Of a stretch of 64,000 bases of DNA, positions 62,981 through 64,000 are shown in pieces. A program made the translations under genes and the position numbers. Each line of letters begins with the position of its first letter. The stretch's first letter is position 1. The notes under the pieces were generated by a model, which saw nothing but the letters and a program-made list of their open reading frames with translations, was not told where the DNA came from and made no database searches. This DNA is from Sulfitobacter sp. BSw21498 (GTDB lineage Bacteria > Pseudomonadota > Alphaproteobacteria > Rhodobacterales > Rhodobacteraceae): contig NZ_CP040753.1 in assembly GCF_006064855.1 (NCBI RefSeq), positions 3,033,373-3,097,372 of the forward strand, given 5' to 3'.

Positions 62981-63008
62981 GCCCAATTTGAAAACCAAGG
63001 AGGCCACC

Positions 63009-64000
63009 ATGGCTAAGGCAAAGTTTGAACGTAATAAACCACACGTTAACATCGGTACCATTGGTCACGTTGACCACGGTAAAACGACGTTGACCGCTGC
63101 GATCACGAAATACTTCGGCGACTTCCGCGCCTATGACCAAATCGACGGCGCGCCCGAAGAAAAAGCACGCGGTATCACCATTTCGACCGCGCACGTTGAA
63201 TATGAAACCGAAGCACGTCACTACGCACACGTCGACTGCCCCGGCCACGCTGACTATGTGAAAAACATGATCACCGGTGCGGCACAGATGGACGGCGCGA
63301 TCTTGGTTGTGAACGCGGCTGATGGCCCCATGCCACAAACCCGCGAGCACATCCTGCTCGGTCGCCAGGTTGGTATCCCGACCATGGTTGTCTACATGAA
63401 CAAAGTTGACCAGGTTGACGACGAAGAGCTGCTGGAATTGGTGGAAATGGAAATCCGCGAATTGCTGTCTTCCTACGACTACCCAGGCGACGACATGCCT
63501 GTGATTCCTGGTTCGGCTCTGCACGCAATGAACGGCACTCAGCCCGAAATTGGTGAGGAATCCATCCGCAAGTTGATGGCCGCTGTTGACGAATATATCC
63601 CGACACCAGCACGCGCTGTTGACCAGCCGTTCCTGATGCCAGTGGAAGACGTATTCTCGATCTCCGGTCGTGGTACTGTTGTGACCGGCCGTATCGAGCG
63701 TGGCGTGATCAACGTTGGCGACAGCATTGAAATCGTTGGTATCCGTGACACGAAGACAACCACTTGTACCGGCGTTGAAATGTTCCGCAAGCTGCTGGAT
63801 CGTGGGGAAGCTGGCGATAACGTTGGTGTTCTTCTGCGCGGTATCGAGCGTGAAGGCGTTGAGCGCGGTCAGGTTTTGTGTAAGCCTAAGTCGGTTAACC
63901 CACACACAAAGTTCACTGCCGAGGCGTATATCCTCACCAAAGAAGAGGGTGGCCGTCACACGCCGTTCTTCGCGAACTACCGTCCACAGTTCTACTTCCG
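63009..64000 (+). CDS. tuf: Elongation factor Tu, copy 2 (3' end outside window)
   Basis: The first 992 bases of a second tuf gene, running off the window. The AAGGAGGCCACC site precedes ATG. By eye it differs from copy 1 at about eight positions over this stretch; one change is coding (Val to Ile after the VVTGR motif). GTPase motifs are intact. In the str operon it is the normal last gene. Confidence 0.97.
   Translation, partial: MAKAKFERNKPHVNIGTIGHVDHGKTTLTAAITKYFGDFRAYDQIDGAPEEKARGITISTAHVEYETEARHYAHVDCPGHADYVKNMITGAAQMDGAILVVNAADGPMPQTREHILLGRQVGIPTMVVYMNKVDQVDDEELLELVEMEIRELLSSYDYPGDDMPVIPGSALHAMNGTQPEIGEESIRKLMAAVDEYIPTPARAVDQPFLMPVEDVFSISGRGTVVTGRIERGVINVGDSIEIVGIRDTKTTTCTGVEMFRKLLDRGEAGDNVGVLLRGIEREGVERGQVLCKPKSVNPHTKFTAEAYILTKEEGGRHTPFFANYRPQFYF

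Noticed and set aside
60800..63061. 753-codon open frame antisense to fusA
   Set aside because: Artefact of strongly biased codons in fusA; crosses the fusA-tuf gap without any recognisable protein.

Overview
The window looks like chromosomal core of a Rhodobacterales (Roseobacter-group) alphaproteobacterium. Evidence is gene order rather than any database match: folK-rpoZ-rsh-pdxJ-acpS-lepB-rnc-era-recO; pckA divergent from chvI-chvG-hprK-rapZ-EIIA-HPr; tuf-tRNA-Trp-secE-nusG-rplKA-rplJL-rpoBC; rpsL-rpsG-fusA-tuf; and a methylsuccinyl-CoA dehydrogenase typical of the ethylmalonyl-CoA pathway. Genus cannot be fixed from the sequence alone.

Layout. 1-9 kb: 3' end of smc, a glutathionyl-hydroquinone-reductase-like GST, a PatB/MalY aminotransferase, three overlapping peptide deformylase paralogues followed by fmt (the third paralogue has lost catalytic residues), small membrane proteins, rnhA and ispH. 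9.1-10.2 kb: an intact IS30-family element, the only clear mobile element. 10.3-19.7 kb: NYN-domain protein, then the long co-oriented folK-to-recO cluster covering stringent response, vitamin B6, lipid and secretion functions, RNA processing and repair. 19.7-25 kb: more variable section with mcd, a TauE-type permease, an XRE regulator divergent from a LysR-like protein with an atypical C-terminal half, and an unrecognised partner gene. 25-35 kb: pckA, the ChvGI two-component system with a partial regulatory PTS, an acyltransferase and parC. 35-43.4 kb: SH3 protein, SDR, cobalamin adenosyltransferase, etfBA, hydroxybutyryl-CoA dehydrogenase, P450 and a lipoprotein. 43.5-57.4 kb: first tuf, tRNA-Trp, secE/nusG, ribosomal proteins and RNA polymerase. 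57.5-59.3 kb: EamA transporter and rhamnosyl-transferase-like gene. 59.3-64 kb: str operon with the second tuf cut by the window end.

How the parts fit. Mcd passes electrons to ETF (etfBA), while PduO supplies adenosylcobalamin for the mutases of the same acetyl-CoA assimilation route and Hbd supplies its C4 precursors; pckA and ChvGI/PTS link carbon flux to envelope signalling. The translation and transcription cluster carries many RNA hairpins between genes (L1 and L10 leaders, rplL-rpoB, rpoB-rpoC, secE-nusG, fusA-tuf), which are the most information-rich non-coding parts here. I found no CRISPR array, prophage, toxin-antitoxin pair or secondary-metabolite cluster, and no clearly new multi-gene system. 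The best candidates for undescribed biology are the inactive-looking third deformylase and the 23-25 kb regulator pair.
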